From assembly GCF_028372415.1 (NCBI RefSeq), contig NC_092877.1, positions 389,124,342 through 389,188,341 on the forward strand: a stretch of 64,000 nucleotides of DNA, written 5' to 3'. This DNA comes from Notamacropus eugenii (Eukaryota; Chordata; Mammalia; Diprotodontia; Macropodidae). The notes below the pieces were generated by a model, which was not told where the DNA came from, did no database searches, and saw only the letters and a list, made by a program, of their open reading frames with translations. This document shows, piece by piece, positions 1 to 9,300 of the stretch; the stretch's first letter is position 1, and every line of letters begins with the position of its first letter. Made by a program: the position numbers and the translations under genes.

Positions 1-608
1 AAGGAGTTTTGATTTTCCATCCACACAAGGAACATCAAATGGATGATGAAAGCCTATGGTCCAGATTTCCACCTGCATTTGAATGGACATCCTACAGAGA
101 CAGACCATCATATGTGTTTCTGGGACCCAGAACAAGGGGACTGTGAGCTGGGCAGGGTTATAAAGCAGGCGAGATAACACTAAGACAGTGCCAACCTCCT
201 TTACTGACTGGAGCTTTTCCTACAGCAAAGACCCATACAAATATTTTACTTGTGTTGCTGCCCCCAGGGCAAGAATGAAAAATGAGCATCACGCAGAGGG
301 GAAAAGGATCAGGCTAAAACATCACAAGGAACCCTGAAGAACAAGGGTCAAGCAGAGGATCACAGGAGCTTAGCGAGAAGTGGGACAACAAGATGGCCAG
401 TGCACCTGGCGCCCAGGCCTCTGTGTGGGAGGACACAGAGGAGTCAAGCAGCCATGAGGGCAATGCAACCCCACTGTGGCCCCAAGCCAGCCTGGACATA
501 CAGAGGGGCATCAGACATCTGATGAAAATACATACTTGTACCAGGCCCTACGAGTGTAAAGTGTATAAAGAGAGAACAACCATCCTCCTCTCAAAACCCA
601 TGAGGGCA

Positions 609-639
<31 letters not shown>

Positions 640-1369
640 ACGTGTGTGTACGTGTGTGTACGTACACACTGACCCATACCCACCCCTTCACTCCACCCCC
701 ACACACTCGTACACACCCCCTGTACACACGTTCACAGACACAGAACAGGACGATTCCAATAAATACAAGCCAGTTAGGAAGAGAGGCAGAGTGTCAGGGA
801 GGGGCACGTAGTTGGCCTGTGGGCTTCGGAGGGAAGTCTAAAAGACCTGGAACCAGCGAGGGGAACAATGAGTGAGCATAACACTGGCCATGCATGGGCC
901 CACATTAGATAGATCCTCACCCAACCCTGCAAGGTAGGGACTACAGCTACTATGAGTGGGGCAGGATTAGAACTGAAGTCTCCCTGGCTCTAGTTCCAGT
1001 GCTCTGCTACTGTGAAAAAGCCAGGGCGGGCTCCTCCAAGTGGGAGAGGGGTGGAGCATCTGCTCTGACCTCAGAGGCCAAGGCTTCATGAAGATGGAGC
1101 ACACTGGGGTGGGGGCGGATTCTAGCCCCAGACTGGGTCTCCTCCTCTGTGGTCCCCATTTACTGCTCTCCCACAGGCCACCCATGGAGCAGATCCTCCA
1201 GCATTCCCCCCAGCTCAGAGAGGGGAGGGATCTGCCCAAGACTGCCCAGTCGGATCCAGGCCCCTGATGCCTAGGCTAGTGAATCTTTCTCAGAGGACAA
1301 GCACAAAAGAACAGAGACATGGGGGAGCTGCCAGCACACAGGCCTGCCCCCAGGGACACTCCAGGTTAC
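1..1369. other. RPAIN intron 3, left part
   Basis: No coding exon is supported here. The next RPAIN exons, with the zinc-binding C-terminal domain, are not recognisable and should lie left of the window. The stretch holds a TG microsatellite (609-664), a MIR-like antisense scrap (about 905-1015) and a short zinc-finger-like scrap (about 500-580) discussed in the findings. The remainder is GC-rich unique-looking DNA. Confidence 0.6.
609..664. repeat. (TG)n microsatellite with TACG interruptions
   Basis: An uninterrupted TG run of about 28 bases passes into three 10-base units of the form TACGTGTGTG, then a looser CA-rich stretch to about 740. It is simple-sequence DNA inside the RPAIN intron. 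It also generates spurious open frames rich in Val and Cys. Confidence 0.9.
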
Positions 1370-2617
1370 CTTGACGCATCAGCTCCTGCTGGATTTCCCC
1401 CAGGACAGCCAGTTCTTCAGGGTCTTCCACCTACAAGGGAGAAGTGTGTGGGTTCCTGTTCCTTTGACCCTTGGAGGGAGCAGAGGAGGGAGGGAACAGC
1501 CCTTTCACAGCACCCGGAGGATGGGAGATGGGCAAACAGACCTGTCCAAACGTCCTGCTGTGCCGCGCAGACGGCAAGGCCAGCCACTCGGCCTCCATCA
1601 CCTCCCGGGCCAGCAGGCCTCGGGGAGCTTCTCCCACTCGGCGGTACTTGTCCAGGAGGTGGGCTCGGCTGTCCTTCATTCTCTGGATGCATCGCTGGGA
1701 AGAGAGGGATAAGTGAGCGTAGCACACAACTGGCCCAACCCAAAGCAGGCCGGATGTCCCAGGCCCGCTGCTGCCAGGGTCAAGCTGCGGGGCAGCCACG
1801 GAAAGGGGAGGAGCGGAGGATGGCCTCACCCATGAGGGGCACAAAAGGCCGTCACCATCCAGCACTGCCGACCTCCTTCGTGAAATAACGAAGAGTGAGA
1901 CGGGAAGGCACGGGAAGCGGCGACACCGGGGCTTCGGAGGCCGCAGAGAAAAGAAGGGAGAGTCTTCGGGAATGAATCTGGAGTGGAAGGGGAAGGAAAT
2001 GGGGGGAAGGCAGCAGGGGAACTTCCTGGAAGAGCTCTTTGGGGCTGCGGTGCCTGAGAGGGCGGCGAGGGCAGGGCTGCGAGGGCAGGGCGGCCTCGGG
2101 CTCCTTCTGCCGCGCCCGGTGGCACCGCCAGGGCAGTCCTCAAAGGGAAAACCGCTTCTGTCCAAGGGACCGGGAAACGTGCTGAGGCAGCCCCGTGATA
2201 ACGGGGGACACTGAGGGCCCGGGGGCCTTGCCGCCGGGCATCCGCGTCTGCCCCAAGCTCGTGGCTGCGGGCCCTGCCCCCAAGCAGCACGCGCAGCCAG
2301 CGCCGCGGGGCATCGCCCGTCCGCAAGGGGCCCAGCTTGGGGCCGCCCGGGGCTCACACCCAAGCACAGCTCCCCCAGCAAAGCCCGAGCTTAGCAGGAG
2401 CGGGAGGCGGGGCCAGGAGAGGGGGCGGGGCGGGGCGGGGCCTAGAGCCAGGGCAGAGGCACCGTCGGCCCCAGGAGGGGTGCCCGCTGGGTATGATGGG
2501 AGGGGCGATGACCCGGACCTGGGCCGCACTCACCTGCCGGTACATTTCCTTCCAAGGCGGGCCCCCAGGGCGCTTGTGAAGCGCGCGCCGTCCCTGCCCC
2601 GCCGCTGCCTCCTCCAT
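1370..2617 (-). CDS. RPAIN: RPA-interacting protein, exons 1-3 (partial, 3' end outside window)
   Basis: RPAIN binds replication protein A and helps carry it into the nucleus. Three coding exons read on the minus strand: 2534-2617, 1542-1694 and 1370-1430. They encode about 99 residues. Exon 1 ends in GGPPWKEMYRQ, matching human GSPPWKEAFRQ. Exon 2 gives RCIQRMKDSRAHLLDKYR, then REVMEAEWLAL. Exon 3 gives VEDPEELAVLGEIQQELMRQ, matching the human EEIQQEL stretch. These cover the N-terminal and middle RPA-interact regions. The start at 2617 was chosen because it gives a leader of 15 residues before the conserved block, against 14 in human; an upstream in-frame ATG at 2713 would add an unmatched extension. 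Donors are GTGAGT, GTCTGT and GTAACC; acceptors end in CAG and TAG; exon 3 ends in phase 1. The gene is divergent from NUP88 and shares its CpG-rich promoter. Confidence 0.9.
1695..2533 (-). other. RPAIN intron 1
   Basis: This intron of 839 bp has GT-AG ends on the minus strand. Its right half, from about 2030, is strongly CpG-rich and belongs to the promoter CpG island. Several long open frames cross it on both strands, which is expected at this base composition. None shows recognisable protein similarity. Confidence 0.75.
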
Positions 2618-2714
2618 GATGCCCGATGCCCCAGCGAGGGGGGCTTCCGAGCGAGCCCGCAGGGCGGCCAGGGCCGCTGCTTCCGCCTCAACGTGCCCCT
2701 TCACCCACCGCACT

Positions 2715-2733
2715 GTACGCTGGGAACGGTAGT
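2715..2733 (-). promoter_or_regulatory. ZNF143/THAP11-type site 1 (SBS-like)
   Basis: On the minus strand the 19 bases read ACTACCGTTCCCAGCGTAC. They keep the ACTAC and TTCCCAG blocks, with correct spacing, of the known ZNF143/THAP11 promoter motif ACTACAATTCCCAGAATGC, matching 14 of 19 positions. The site lies about 100 bp upstream of the RPAIN start codon. Binding itself is inferred. Confidence 0.6.
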
Positions 2734-2769
2734 CCGATCACGGACTGCGCGTGCCTGCGTGCGTCCGGC

Positions 2770-2788
2770 GCATGTTGGGAAAGGTAGT
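2770..2788 (-). promoter_or_regulatory. ZNF143/THAP11-type site 2 (SBS-like)
   Basis: On the minus strand the bases read ACTACCTTTCCCAACATGC, matching 15 of 19 positions of the ZNF143/THAP11 motif, including ACTAC, TTCCCA and the terminal ATGC. It is in the same orientation as site 1, with 36 bp between them. Confidence 0.65.
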
Positions 2789-3139
2789 CTGTGACCTTCT
2801 GGTCCTTTTAGGCCCCTCCCCCCGGACCCCCGCCCAGACCGACACCGAGGCCCAGGGCGCGAAGGTTTCCTTCCTCAGCAGGGCTCTGCCTGTCTTGGCC
2901 CCACCAGCCCCCAAAAGGAACATCACGAGGACCCGACGAGAATGCTCTGGGGTCCTTGGCAGACTGCAAGCTCTCGGCAAGCTTTGCCCACCCGGGCTTC
3001 AGCGTGCCGATCGGTCTAAACCACATTGAGCCACCTGGATACAGTGGCAACACTGAGATGGGAACGGAGGGGACTAGCCCCAGGGACCACGCCCTTCATC
3101 GTGACGCCAGCAGAGCAGAGTTCACAGCCGCGGGTTTGG

Positions 3140-3252
3140 ATTGGACAGAAGAGCGGAGGTCACTGATTGGTCGGTGAGGAGGGAGCGCCGATTGGACGGG
3201 CACGCGATCGGGCGTTCACGGGCTGGAGCAGAGACTGGCGGGCGTTGATTGG
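3140..3252 (-). promoter_or_regulatory. Four inverted CCAAT boxes (NF-Y type)
   Basis: ATTGG, the reverse of CCAAT, occurs at 3140-3144, 3166-3170, 3191-3195 and 3248-3252. All have the same orientation and most have a GATTGG(A/T)C context. Start-to-start spacings are 26, 25 and 57 bp. Clustered CCAAT boxes upstream of TATA-less CpG-island promoters are typical NF-Y targets. The last box lies 43 bp before the NUP88 ATG. Confidence 0.7.
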
Positions 3253-3291
3253 ACAGCAGAGGGGGGTGGGACCAGGCGGGCAGCGCGGAGA

Positions 3292-3300
3292 AAGATGGCG
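3292..3300 (+). promoter_or_regulatory. YY1-like motif over the NUP88 start codon
   Basis: AAGATGGCG surrounds the ATG, matching the core AANATGGCG of the YY1 element often found just downstream of housekeeping transcription starts. Here it doubles as the translation start context (A at -3). Function is inferred from the motif only. Confidence 0.45.
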
Positions 3301-6300
3301 ACTGCCGAGGAGGCCGGCGGCGATGGAGAGCAGTGGCGGCTGTGGCTGCCTCAACACGTTGTGTTCGTGCGGCTGCGGGAGGGCCTACGGGCCCTGAGCC
3401 CTCCTGCGCCGGGCGCTGAGCAGCCAAGCACGCCCAGCCTCACCCGAAACCTTCTCTTCGGGCTCGGCGCCGAGCTCTTCCTATGGGACGGGGCGGCCGG
3501 CGCTTTCTTGGCAGTGCGCCTGCGCGGCCCAGGCCCCGCCCCCAGCGACGGAAGCGGGAGCGGCGGAGGCGGTGGTGGCGGCGGTGAGGGCCCCGCCCTG
3601 AGCCGCTATCAGGTACTGCGCCTGCGCGGGGCGTGCCAGACGGGGCTGGTTGCTAGGCACTAGGGAGAACGGGCGTGCCGGGGCTGGGAGGGAGATGACG
3701 CTTGCTAGCAGCTGGCTGCCTTTTCATTGCGCGACTCCTTGACGCCACGTGGAGTTTTCTTGGCAAAGCCGCTCACTCGGTGCTTTGCCTTTTCCTTCTC
3801 CTGTTCATTTTACAGATGAGGAAACAATTAAGTGACTTGCCCAGCGTCACTCGGCCTTAAATGTCTGAGGTCTGATTTGAACTCGGCTCTTCCTGAGGCA
3901 AATAAAACTTGATGCCCAGGAAAGCACCCTCAGGGCCGTGGTCTGCGTGCCAGGCCTGCCAGCACCACGATGGACGTTGGTGGTAAGATCCGGAGGCGTC
4001 TTAGAGGAGGCGTCTGGACGGAGTGGTTGGGCTCCTGGGTGGCAGGGCCCAGCCCAGTGTGCAGCTCTGACCGTCAGGGTTGGGGGGCCGCTCCTTGGGC
4101 AGACTCGGACCCGGTCTTGTGGACGGCAGCCCCGTCTCTGCTGCGTCACTGCCCTTAGACCCTTCTGTAGCTCACACCTGGCAGGTTGGCGGAGATGACT
4201 AGGAGGAGAATGACAGGAGCTGGCGGGGATGTGGAGAAGCAGGGGCACTAGTGCGTTGTTGATGGAGCTGTGAGGCGATGCAGCTGTTGTGGTGAACAGT
4301 GTAGAAGTGTGCCCCAAGGGCTCATGAAACTGCATACGGAGCACAGGCGTGGAGTGCAGCCCAGCGTGGGGACAGGCGTGGAGCGGAGCGCAGCCCAGCG
4401 TGGGGACGGGCGTGGAGCGGAGCGCAGCCCAGCGTGGGGACGGGCGTGGAGCGGGAGCGCAGCCCAGCGTGGGGACGGGCGTGGAGCGGGAGCGCAGCCC
4501 AGCGTGGGGACGGGCGTGGAGCGGAGCGCAGCCCAGCGTGGGGACGGGCGTGGAGCGGAGCGCAGCCCAGCGTGGGGACGGGCGTGGAGCGGAGTGCAGC
4601 CCAGCGTGGGGACGGGCGTGGAGTGGAGCGCAGCCCAGCACAGGCGTGGAGGGCAGCCCAGCGTGGGGACAGGCGTGGAGGGCAGCCCAGCGTGGGGATG
4701 GGCGTGGAGCGGAGCGCAGCCCAGCATGGGGATGGGCGTGGAGCGGAGCGCAGCCCAGCACAGGCATGGAGAGCAGCCCAGTGTGGGGACAGGTGTGGAG
4801 GGCAGCCCAGCATGGGGACGGGCGTGGAGCGGAGCGCAGCCCAGCACAGGCATGGAGGGCAGCCCAGCATGGGGACAGTTAGGGAGTGGAGTGCAGCCCA
4901 GCTCAGGCGTGGAGCGCAGCCCAGCGTGGGGACGGGCGTGGAGCGAGAGCGCAGCCCAGCGTGGGGACGGGCGTGGACCGGAGGGCAGCCCAGCGTGGGG
5001 ACAGGCGTGGAGCAGAGCGGAGCGCAGCCCAGAAGAGGCGTGGAGGGCAGCCCAGCATGGGGACAGGCGTGGAGCGGAGCGCAGCCCAGCATGGGGACGG
5101 GCGTGGAGCGGAGCGCAGCCCAGCACAGGCATGGAGGGCAGCCCAGCATGGGGACAGTTAGGGAGTGGAGTGCAGCCCAGCTCAGGCGTGGAGCGCAGCC
5201 CAGCATGGGGACGGGCGTGGAGCGAGAGCGCAGCCCAGCGTGGGGACGGGCGTGGACCGGAGGGCAGCCCAGCGTGGGGACAGGCGTGGAGCAGAGCGGA
5301 GCGCAGCCCAGAAGAGGCGTGGAGGGCAGCCCAGCATGGGGACAGGCGTGGAGCGGAGCGCAGCCCAGTGTGGGGACGGGCGTGGAACGGAGCACAGCCC
5401 AGCGTGGGGACAGGCGTGGAGGGCAGCCCAGCATGGGGACAGGCGTGGAGCGGAGCGCAGCCCAGCATGGGGATGGGCGTGGAGTGGAGTGCAGCCCAGC
5501 ATGGGGACAGGCGTGGAGGGCAGCCCAGCCTGGGGACGGGTGTGGAGCGGAGCGCAGCCCAGCACAGGTGTGGAGGGCAGCCCAGCCTGGGGACGGGTGT
5601 GCTGTGACAGGGACAGGACTGGAGCGGGCTTCAAGGCGCCACACCACTGGCAGCAGCTGTGGGTTCCGGATTCCTTAACTCACAACCACCAAAGGAAGCT
5701 TCAAAGGTCAGTGAGAAAGCTCTTTTACTTGGGTGAGAAGGGAATGCAGCGGTCTAGCCCCAGGCCCCAGGCAGCAGCAGCTTCCATTGTTGGAGCCCTG
5801 GCCTGAAGCCCCTGGGGGAATTGAGTAGCAGATCTGCATCTCAGCCCTAAGTGACTGCCCTGGGGTGAGGAGGAGTCTTGGCAGTGGAGCTGGTGGAGGC
5901 ACTGGAGAGGGAATCCTGCTCATAGACCAGAGCACAAGTCAGGAGAGGAATAAACTCTCCCTTGATTGTGCCACCTTGGAGGAACTGAGAACTCACAGGT
6001 TCCCAGAGTATACCCTCCCCTTGACAAGGAACTCAAAAGTCAAGTAACTGACTGGAAAAATGCCCAGAAAAAGGGAAAAAGAATAAGACAACAGAAGGTT
6101 ACTTTCTTGGCGAGCAGGTATTTTCTTTCATCCTTTCGGATGAGGAAGAACAGTGCGTACCATCAAAGGAAGACCTAAAAGTCAAGGCTTCTATATCCAA
6201 AACCTCCAAAATGAATATGCAGTGGTCTTACACCCTGGAAGAGCTCAAAAAGGATTTTGAAAATCAAGTAAGAGAAGTGGAGGAAAACTTGGGAAGAGAA

Positions 6301-9300
6301 ATGAGAGTGATGCAAGGAAATCATGAAAAGCAAGTCAACAGTTTGCTAAAGAAGACCCAAAAAAATGCTGAAGAAATCAACACTTTTAAAAATAGACCAA
6401 CCCAAATGGCAGAAGAGGCCCAAAAAGCCAATGAGGAGAAGAATGCTGTAAAAAGCAGAATTGGCCAAATGCAAAAGAAAGTTCAAAAGCTCACTGAAGA
6501 AGGTAGTTCTTTAGAAATTAGAATGGAGCAGGTGGAAGCTAATGAATTTATGAGAAATGAAGAAATTATAACAGAAAATGAAAAGAATGAAAAAATAGAA
6601 GCCAGTGTGAAATATCTCATTGGAAAAACAACTGACCTGGAAAATAGATCCAGGAGAGACAATTTAAAAATTATGGGACTACTTGAAATCCATGATCAAA
6701 AAGAGAGCTTAGACATCATCTTTCGTGAAATTATCAAGGAAAACTGCCCTGATATTCTGAAACCAGAGGGTGAAATAAATATTGAAAGAATTCACCAATC
6801 ACCTCCTAGAAGAGATCCAAAGAGAAAAACTCCTAGGAATATTGTAGCCAAATTCCAGATTTCCCAGGTCATGGACCAAATATTACAAGCAACCAGAAAG
6901 GAACAATTCGAGTGTTGTGGAAATACAATCAGGATAACGCAGGATCTGGCAGCTTCTACATTAAGGGATTGAAGGGCTTGGAATATGATATTCTAGAAGT
7001 CCAAGGAACTAGGATTAAAACGAAGAATCACCTACCCAAACTGAGTACAATGCTTCAGGGGAAAAAATGGTCATTCAGTGAAATAGAGGACTGTCAAGCA
7101 TTGTTACTGAAAAGACCAGAGCTGAAAAGAAAATTTGCCTTTCAAACACGAAAAGGTAAACAGGAAAGAGAAATCATAAGGGACTTACTAAAGCTGAACT
7201 ATTTGCATTCCTACATGGGAAGATATTTGTAACTCTTGAAATTTTTCTCAGTATTTGGATAGTTGGAGGGATTATACACACCCACACCCACACACATATA
7301 CACGCAGAAGGCAAGGGTGAGCTGAATTGCAATAACCCTTTAAGTTTTGCTAAATCCTTTGTGTGTGATACAAGTGGATCCTCTCCAGAGCTCTAGGAGA
7401 TAGATACCATTATTATTCTCATTTTACAGGTTAGGTAACAGGTTGAGAGGTATTCAGTGATTTGCCTCAGGTCATGTAGCCAGTAAGTGTCTGAGGCAGG
7501 ATTCAAACTTCAGTTGTCTTGATGCCAGGTCCAGAACCCTGTGCGCTATCTCACCTTGCTGTCATTCAGTCAATCTGCTTCGTTGAAGGAAAATATATGA
7601 ATTAAAGAAAAAAAAAAAAGCAACTCCATACTCTTTGACCCAGCAATACTGCTACTAGGTCTGTATCTAAAGAAAACAGACGAGGGTCCACAAATATATT
7701 TATAGCAGCTCTTTTTTGTGGTGCTAAAGAATTGGAAACTGAGGGGATGCCTACCAAATGGGGGATGTTTGAACACATTGTGATATGTGATTGTGATGCA
7801 ATACTCTTGTTTTGTAAGGAATAACAAGGGGGTGGTTTCAGGAAACCTAGAAAGACTCATATGAACTGATGCAGAGTGAGGTGAGCAGAACCAGAAGAAC
7901 ATTGCACACAGTAAAAGCAATGTTGGATGATGCTCAACTATGAATGACTTAGATATTCCCAGAAATACAGTGGTCCCAAAAAATTTTGACTTATGATGAA
8001 ACATGCTATGCACTTTGTGAAGGGGCTCCCTGAATTTGCTGCCTTGAATTGCCCTGTTTTCCAGAGTGCCCCTAAACTAACTCACCTGTGAGTTATATGC
8101 TTATGAACTCTGCAACTTTAAGTGATCTTTAAAGCTGAGTCAGCCACCACCTGGCTCTGGCTAGTTTAGCCCAGACTGATAAACTGTTTGTGCAGCTGAG
8201 ACCCCTTCACATAAGCCGACCTTTCTCCTTCCGTTTCCCTCCCCTTTGATCCCTTCCTTCTCCCATATGCCCCTTCCCTCCCCTTTCCCCCACGTGAGAG
8301 GGGATTGTCCTTCACTCTTCCTATGAAGAGACCTCTCCTTTTGTTCTACCTCTAAATATTCCAGGCTCTGTCTATAGGGCTGGCTCCTTGGTATAGGAAA
8401 TTCCCACATGTATGGATCTGTCTCTTGTAATCGATCAAGTTATTATCCATGTCTTGTTGAGATGTGACTTTTGGTTAACAGTCTCCAGAGAAGCATCATT
8501 TTTTAACTTTTTTTCTTTTTTGCAACATGGCTAGTATGGAAATAGGTTTTGCATGATTTCACATGGATGATTGATATCACATTTCTTGCCTTCACAATCC
8601 TGGGGAGGGGAGAGAATTTGGAAATCAATTTTATTTTTAAGTGAATGTTAAAAATAAAAAAAAAAAAGGCTAAAAAAAAGGCCATTGCTATAGAAGCTTC
8701 GGTTTGAGCTTTGGAAGCCACTTTCTGTCCTCTATTGAGGAGGAGGAGGTGGAGGGATTTTGGCCATGGGTCACCTAGTCCTTCCTGAGGCTCATCTCTG
8801 TGGTCGTAATGGCTGTTGTTTCATTTTGTTGCTTTTTCTCCTGAATCATGTTTCTTTCCCTCACACAGATGAATCAGACTCCACTGCAAAGGCCCAGCTA
8901 ACTATAGACTGTTCTCTGTATGTAACTGAGGAGAAGCCTCCTTGCCTGCTGGCCTGCTCTTCAGTGGCTGTGGCCAGGAGTTGAGGAGAAGATGAGAGAA
9001 GGCAGGTGGAGGATTCAAGGGAACAGAGAGACCACAGAGAACTCTGGCCTGGCTGGGCCTGCAGGAGGTGGTTTCCCCTCAGTGTCCTGCATAGGCAAGA
9101 AGAACTTCCTTGCCTTCTGTGGACTAATAAATGAGAGAAAGGGATTTCCTTTACAAGTGGTTAAAATAAAAGATTTTATTATGTTTGCTTCACAGGCATT
9201 CCATTTAACTAGGGCAGTCCTGTATGGACTTCCCCCCCCCCTTCCAAATAACTAACATTTTCCTATCACCATTAATTCCAGCTTGCTTTAATTTTCAGAG

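Larger units (their letters stand above)
2618..3294. promoter_or_regulatory. Bidirectional promoter between RPAIN and NUP88
   Basis: The two start codons point away from each other across 677 bp, so both genes must start within or beside this gap. No TATA box sits at an obvious place for either gene. The gap holds two ZNF143-type motifs near RPAIN, four CCAAT boxes near NUP88, and a YY1-like motif on the NUP88 start codon. The split suggests the ZNF143-type pair may serve RPAIN and the CCAAT cluster NUP88, but both could act on both genes. Confidence 0.75.
2030..3690. promoter_or_regulatory. CpG island spanning RPAIN and NUP88 5' ends
   Basis: CpG dinucleotides are frequent across this stretch, for example near 2440, 2580 and 3180-3620, and rare in most of the rest of the window. 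The island covers RPAIN exon 1, the whole intergenic gap and NUP88 exon 1. This is typical of a constitutively active bidirectional promoter. The boundaries are estimated by eye. Confidence 0.8.

Noticed and set aside
1319-2529. Long frames on both strands around RPAIN exons 1-3
   Set aside because: They extend real exons through CpG-rich introns; splice sites and protein similarity confine coding to the three exons.
4248-5678. Open frames of 400-445 codons on both strands
   Set aside because: They are translations of the 34-bp minisatellite. Frames stay open on both strands, there is no domain, and the period in residues equals the unit length in bases, as expected from a repeat whose length is not a multiple of three.
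6211-6972. A 253-codon coiled-coil protein as a host gene
   Set aside because: It carries the L1 ORF1p layout and [15 protein letters not shown] motif, and its C-terminal part is broken. It is an L1 relic.
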